DNA of 25,527 nucleotides from a virus. The DNA is taken from the IMG/VR virus record IMGVR_UViG_3300028844_005722, positions 1 to 25,527 of that record. One strand, given 5' to 3'. The notes beneath the pieces are model-generated. The model was given only the letters and a program-made list of their open reading frames with translations. It did not search any database and was not told the origin of the DNA. Positions 22,350 through 25,527 of this stretch are shown piece after piece; the first letter of the stretch is position 1, and every line of letters starts with the position of its first letter. A program made the position numbers and the translations under genes.

Positions 22350-22648
22350 GCGGGCGGCTTGGCCTTCGATTTCGCTGGGCCGGGAGTAGGGCGGGTTGCC
22401 TTCCCCTCCGCAACCGCCGCGTCGATGTCCTCGTCGTCGGCGGTGAGCAGGAACAGACCGTCCAGCCATTCATCCAACGGCTGGTCGATGCGCAACGCGC
22501 TGTGAACCAGCCATGCAACTTCCCGAACGTCCCGCGGCTCCTGGTGGCCAAACTCCTGGGAGAAGTCCACCAGGGCGCGCGGGCGTCCGGCGTTCACGAT
22601 GGTGTGTGTCCCATCGTCCGCAACTAGGAGAACGTCAAAGCGGGGCAC
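22346..22648 (-). CDS. Tail assembly chaperone, upstream frame
   Basis: A 100-aa protein starting at GTG 22648, with AGGAGG 6 nt upstream and 9 nt after the major tail protein stop. It begins VPRFDVLLVADDGTHTIVNA and has a helical middle (VAWLVHSALRIDQPLDEWLD). It ends with DDEDIDAAVAEGKATRPT and a basic AKSKAKPPA. Size, position between major tail protein and tape measure, and an overlapping -1 frame identify the G-type chaperone of long-tailed phages. It should be made both alone and as a longer fusion. Confidence 0.75.
   Translation of the reverse strand: MPRFDVLLVADDGTHTIVNAGRPRALVDFSQEFGHQEPRDVREVAWLVHSALRIDQPLDEWLDGLFLLTADDEDIDAAVAEGKATRPTPGPAKSKAKPPA
22400..22406 (-). promoter_or_regulatory. 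Candidate -1 ribosomal slippery site GGGGAAG
   Basis: In the chaperone overlap the zero-frame codons GAG GGG AAG contain GGGGAAG. A -1 slip keeps Gly on GGG and moves into the open second frame. It is not a perfect X XXY YYZ heptamer, because the Lys codon AAG re-pairs on GAA. It is the best candidate I see in the overlap, and the exact slip position is inferred. Confidence 0.4.
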
Positions 22649-22657
22649 GCTGTCCTC

Positions 22658-23239
22658 CTAGGCCTTCGCGGCGGCGGGCGCAGGGGCCTTGCGGCTCACC
22701 GACGCCCATGCCGGGTGGTTGCTTTCCATGTACCAACTGGTCTCCGCGGCCAGCACCTTGAACTCCAGCGGCAGCCGGATGGCGTCGCTGCGGTTCATGT
22801 TGAACTCCACCGCGCCCTCAATCTGCACGCGGGGGAACCAAAACCGGAAGTTGTAATCCCCGTCAATGCCGTACACCAGCATGGCCTTGACCTCGGTGTT
22901 GCCCGCAACCGGCGGAACGTACTTGCCCGCGGTAACCGTGCCGCCCTGAAGCGCCAGCGGAAGCGTGATCGGGTCGAACTGCATCAGTTCAAACGAAATG
23001 GTCTTAGGCTCGGAAGTCGTCAGCACGCGGATGGCGTCCATGGACTGCCATGCGTACAACTCCTCGGTCTCGCGGTCCATTGAGAACGTCGCTCCGTCCT
23101 CGCTAATGAACCCGACCAGATCCCAACCGCTGTCGTCGGCGGGAACGCCGGGCAGCGCGGTCGTGAACTCGGTGCCAGCGTCGGCAACGTAAACGTCACC
23201 GGTCCCCGCCACCACCACATTTTCGGCTGATGTAGCCAT
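22658..23239 (-). CDS. Major tail protein (tail tube subunit)
   Basis: 193 aa, with alternating beta strands: VVVAGTGDVYVADAGTEFTT near the N-terminus, then GWDLVGFISEDGATFSMDRE and TEELYAWQSMDAIRVLTTSE. The TISFELMQFDPITLPLALQG segment and a conserved-looking C-terminal part (RLPLEFKVLAAETSWYMESN) follow. This pattern (VGFISEDGATFS, then a series ending in PLEFKVL) is typical of siphovirus tail tube proteins. ATG at 23239 has GAGGAGG 6 nt upstream. It is placed after the tail terminator and before the chaperones, the standard order. Confidence 0.85.
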   Translation of the reverse strand: MATSAENVVVAGTGDVYVADAGTEFTTALPGVPADDSGWDLVGFISEDGATFSMDRETEELYAWQSMDAIRVLTTSEPKTISFELMQFDPITLPLALQGGTVTAGKYVPPVAGNTEVKAMLVYGIDGDYNFRFWFPRVQIEGAVEFNMNRSDAIRLPLEFKVLAAETSWYMESNHPAWASVSRKAPAPAAAKA

Positions 23240-23290
23240 TTTTGTCCTCCTCGGACGTTGAAGGATGCGCGGCCTGGTGGCCGGGCACTA

Positions 23291-23725
23291 CTAGGGCGCG
23301 GGCAGGGCCACGCTCCGACAGGTGAGCCGCGCCGAAAACACATAACGTGGCCGCGGCGGGTCCACCAACTCGTCGGGTGCATAACGCATGGCGCTGGACG
23401 CTGCGCCGGTTATCCACCCACCCGTGCTGTCGCCAGCCGGGAGTCTTTGAGCCAGGATCGCGCGGACCAATTGCGCGACGTCCTGGGCCTGCTTTTTGCG
23501 GTCCGCCCATACGTCGAACTGAACGTCGGCGGCCTCCACACTTAGTGGTCCGCCCGGTGGCACCTCCCCACCCCACCGGGTGAGGACCATGAGCGGATAC
23601 GTTTTGTCCTTGGGCATAGTCGTGTAGATCCGGTCACCGAGCGCGTCGGCCAATTCGGGCTGCTCGCGCAGGAACGCGGAAACGATCCGCTCCGGGTCCG
23701 CCGGGACCATCAGGGCGTCAGCCAC
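23291..23725 (-). CDS. Tail terminator protein, 144 aa
   Basis: Begins VADALMVPADPERIVSAFLR with a helical start and then LGDRIYTTMPKDKTYPLMVL. A beta-alpha-beta core around VQFDVWADRKKQAQDVAQLV (69-88) and a C-terminal strand (RYVFSARLTCRSVALPAP) follow. This fold outline and the gene order (neck proteins, this, major tail protein) fit the tail terminator, which caps the tube and joins it to the head. GTG at 23725 overlaps the upstream stop by 8 nt and has GGGAGG 6 nt upstream. Confidence 0.7.
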   Translation of the reverse strand: MADALMVPADPERIVSAFLREQPELADALGDRIYTTMPKDKTYPLMVLTRWGGEVPPGGPLSVEAADVQFDVWADRKKQAQDVAQLVRAILAQRLPAGDSTGGWITGAASSAMRYAPDELVDPPRPRYVFSARLTCRSVALPAP

Positions 23726-24026
23726 CGGCGTCCTCCCACCTCATACCCATGTCCTGAACCGCGCGGGCGATGGGCTTTGCCGGGCTGCGGTACTCACGAC
23801 CAAACTGCATGTAGCCGTACTCCAGCCAATGCCACATGGACGAACGAATTACCACGCGGTTGGTCGCTCCGGCCTGCGCGTCATACGGGAATGGGGGACG
23901 TCCCCCGATGCCCTCCACGTTGGCGTTGATGCGGCGCGCAAGGGCCATGGCCTGCGGCGTGAACTTTGCCTCCGCGGCCTCCCCAAGCGCAACGAAGCCC
24001 CCGGCGTTGGCAACGAAATACGCCAT
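23718..24026 (-). CDS. HK97 gp10-like neck/tail-completion protein, 102 aa
   Basis: A 102-aa basic protein: AEAKFTPQAMALARRINANV, then RVVIRSSMWHWLEYGYMQFG, REYRSPAKPIARAVQDMG. The WLEYGYMQF and SPAKPI arrangement is typical of HK97 gp10-type proteins, in which the C-terminal Y/P-rich part follows a helix and a beta segment. They act at the head-tail interface or as tail-completion factors. ATG at 24026 overlaps the upstream TAA by one base (TAATG); no strong ribosome site is seen, so coupling is likely. Confidence 0.65.
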   Translation of the reverse strand: MAYFVANAGGFVALGEAAEAKFTPQAMALARRINANVEGIGGRPPFPYDAQAGATNRVVIRSSMWHWLEYGYMQFGREYRSPAKPIARAVQDMGMRWEDAGG

Positions 24027-24367
24027 TAGCGCACCCGCCTAACGCGGACCTGGTTGTGGTGCACCAGCCCGTCGATGGCGGCCTGGCCCGGTGCGGCGTC
24101 GCCATCCAGGGTCCAATCCTCACCGCCCACACGGATGCGGTCCCATCCGTCCATGGGCACATCCGGCGGCAGGAACATCGTCCACACCGACACCTGGGTG
24201 CTGCCGTCGTCGTCCTGCTTGGCGTAACGCTGTTGAAGCAGCACGGTGGTCTCCCCGACGTCAACCCATCCGGGTTCCGGGTTGCCGTACTCGTCCACGT
24301 TGCCGTCATCGCGGTGGAGGAGCGTGGCCGGGGTGACCAGGAGGCGGCTAACCGACGGGCGGCCCAT
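24026..24367 (-). CDS. Head closure / head-tail joining protein, 113 aa
   Basis: A small beta-rich protein: LLVTPATLLHRDDGNVDEYG, then GWVDVGETTVLLQQRYAKQD, STQVSVWTMFLPPDVPMDGW, DRIRVGGEDWTLDGDA. The pattern VWTMFLPPDVPM-DRIRVGG-WTLDGD with a short C-terminal basic stretch fits SPP1 gp16-type head closure proteins. ATG at 24367 has GGAGG only 3 nt upstream and overlaps the portal stop by 20 nt, an unusually large overlap here. A separate gp15-type adaptor and capsid gene would normally lie between portal and this gene, but none does. Confidence 0.7.
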   Translation of the reverse strand: MGRPSVSRLLVTPATLLHRDDGNVDEYGNPEPGWVDVGETTVLLQQRYAKQDDDGSTQVSVWTMFLPPDVPMDGWDRIRVGGEDWTLDGDAAPGQAAIDGLVHHNQVRVRRVR

Positions 24368-25527
24368 CGTCCTCCGCCTCGGTTGCCTGGGCCTGCATCA
24401 GTTGCCCGGCGGCGTCCAGCGCGCGCCACTCGCGCACCTCCGCGGGGTTGGCACCCCACTCCCGCCACAGGGCCTCCTTCGGCACGCCGATGGCGGCCAA
24501 CTTCACCAGCGCGTCTGCCTGCTCGGCAGGGCTGCGCCGCTCGGGCGATGCCCACTCAACTTCCGGGACGCCGGACGGCGGCACGCCAACAGCCAACGCC
24601 GTCAGCACCGCGACGCGCTCCCACGACTGACCAAACATCGCTTGGCGGTCCTCCACCTTCGCCACCAGCCCGGACTCGCTGGCCACCAGGCTGTCGGCGC
24701 TCGGCGGATTCACCAGGTCCGTCATCAGGTAGTGCGCGGGCACGCGGCTGATCGCGGCGAGCGCCGCCACGCTGTCGCTCACCACCTTCATGTACGGGCC
24801 GAGGTCGGTGGCGTCGAACGAGCCGAACGATGTGTCGCTGGACTCGCTGACCCACAGTTTGGACACGGCGGCGTCAAAGGGTTCCACCGGCTGCCCGGTG
24901 TCCGGGTTGCGCGGAATCTCCAACCCGGTTGCCCACCGCTGCCGGAAGCCCGCCGCGTCACTACTGGCGAGCATGTCCAACGTGATCTTGTCGATGCGGC
25001 GCAGCACCGGAATGAGGTCGTCCAACTCGCTGAACGCGCCGGAGCCAACGCGGGCGCGGTTGACGAACGGCGTGATGGGGACCACCCCGAACGGGTTGGC
25101 CTCCGCCGGGCGCTCCGGGTCCGGCTGGAAGTCGGAGGTGTCGAACGCCAGGGAGGCATAGCCATCGTCGTAGTCGGTGGTGTGCGGCTCGGTGCCCACA
25201 TACCGGTACACGGCGTCGGGCAGGTACAACTCGCAGCGCCACACCCCGGCCAGGTCGTCGGGGTACACCTTCAGGGCGGCGGCAACGTCCCGCGGGTTGC
25301 CCGGCGTGGTCTCGTGCACCACCTCGCGGCTGGACTCCGGACGGACCACCGCGCCGGTCTCGCTGAACCAGGTGGACACATACCCCGTCCCGGTAATCAG
25401 CGCCTCCGCGTGCACCGTGGACTGATCGGCGTCAATGTAGTTGGCGCGCATCGCATCCCACACGATTTCCTCGGAACGCGGGTCACCGAGCCGGACGCCC
25501 TGGATGCGCAGCCGTTCGTTGATCGTG
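24348..25527 (-). CDS. SPP1-type portal protein, partial at window edge
   Basis: The frame is open to position 25526 (TINERLRIQGVRLGDPRSEE at the right edge), so the start lies outside. Visible motifs of the SPP1 gp6-type portal: a long N-terminal region with LYLPDAVYRYVG, then NPFGVVPITPFVNR, a helical block (SELDDLIPVLRRIDKITLDM), QRWATGLEIPRNPDTGQPVE, and VPAHYLMTDLVNPPSADSLV with AKVEDRQAMFGQSWERVAVL. The portal is the dodecameric head vertex through which DNA is packaged and ejected. The C-terminal 80 residues are helical and Ala-rich. Confidence 0.88.
   Translation of the reverse strand, partial: TINERLRIQGVRLGDPRSEEIVWDAMRANYIDADQSTVHAEALITGTGYVSTWFSETGAVVRPESSREVVHETTPGNPRDVAAALKVYPDDLAGVWRCELYLPDAVYRYVGTEPHTTDYDDGYASLAFDTSDFQPDPERPAEANPFGVVPITPFVNRARVGSGAFSELDDLIPVLRRIDKITLDMLASSDAAGFRQRWATGLEIPRNPDTGQPVEPFDAAVSKLWVSESSDTSFGSFDATDLGPYMKVVSDSVAALAAISRVPAHYLMTDLVNPPSADSLVASESGLVAKVEDRQAMFGQSWERVAVLTALAVGVPPSGVPEVEWASPERRSPAEQADALVKLAAIGVPKEALWREWGANPAEVREWRALDAAGQLMQAQATEAEDDGPPVG

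Overview
The window looks like a contiguous piece of a long-tailed (siphovirus-type) double-stranded DNA phage or prophage of a high-GC actinobacterium. The basis is high GC throughout, strong GGAGG-type ribosome binding sites, frequent GTG starts, and protein families typical of actinobacteriophages: SPP1-type portal, tape measure, collagen/collar tail fibres, RusA and an Rpf-like wall enzyme. The host genus cannot be fixed from the sequence; Streptomyces or a relative would fit. Every well-supported gene lies on the minus strand, so transcription runs from position 25527 towards 1, and both window ends cut through genes. I see no integrase, terminase, major capsid, DNA polymerase or tRNA gene.

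In transcription order, 25.5-22.05 kb holds the end of the portal gene, three head-tail joining proteins, the major tail protein and a pair of tail assembly chaperone frames that appear to be joined by a -1 frameshift. No scaffold or capsid gene lies between portal and neck genes. From 22.05 to 10.8 kb come a 1288-aa tape measure, distal tail and hub proteins, and four consecutive fibre-type proteins built from collagen triplets, collar-like domains and a shared SAYE/EWL helical module. From 10.8 to 9.76 kb lies the lysis pair: a two-helix holin candidate and a CHAP-type endolysin. Then come an endonuclease VII-like protein with an apparently dead active site, a small basic protein and a fourth collar protein with a dense histidine cluster (to 8.1 kb).

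From 8.06 to 7.16 kb there is a recombination pair: a putative single-strand annealing protein and a RusA resolvase. Three small genes of unknown function (6.99-6.1 kb) form a separate unit. It is preceded by a distinctive 17-bp element plus dyad and is followed by a strong hairpin terminator. About 960 bp (5.13-6.09 kb) follow with no convincing gene, but with 49-bp tandem repeats and hairpins. From 5.13 to 0.79 kb there is a tightly overlapping operon. It holds small unknown proteins, a zinc-ribbon protein, a winged-helix protein, an SSB-like protein with a DDDIPF tail, a ParB-like-domain protein, a coiled-coil protein, an XRE-type HTH protein and a secreted Rpf/transglycosylase-like protein, and it ends in a possible 29-aa membrane peptide. 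A likely terminator follows, then a second copy of the 17-bp element (plus a third degenerate one), and then another unit of small genes running off the left edge.

Most neighbouring genes overlap by 1-20 nt (ATGA, GTGA, TAATG, TAGTG), so translation is likely coupled within each block. The most interesting observations are the duplicated 17-bp element with fixed 48-bp spacing to the start codon, the Rpf-like enzyme far from the lysis genes, the degenerate endonuclease VII, the array of modular fibre proteins, and the missing capsid gene.
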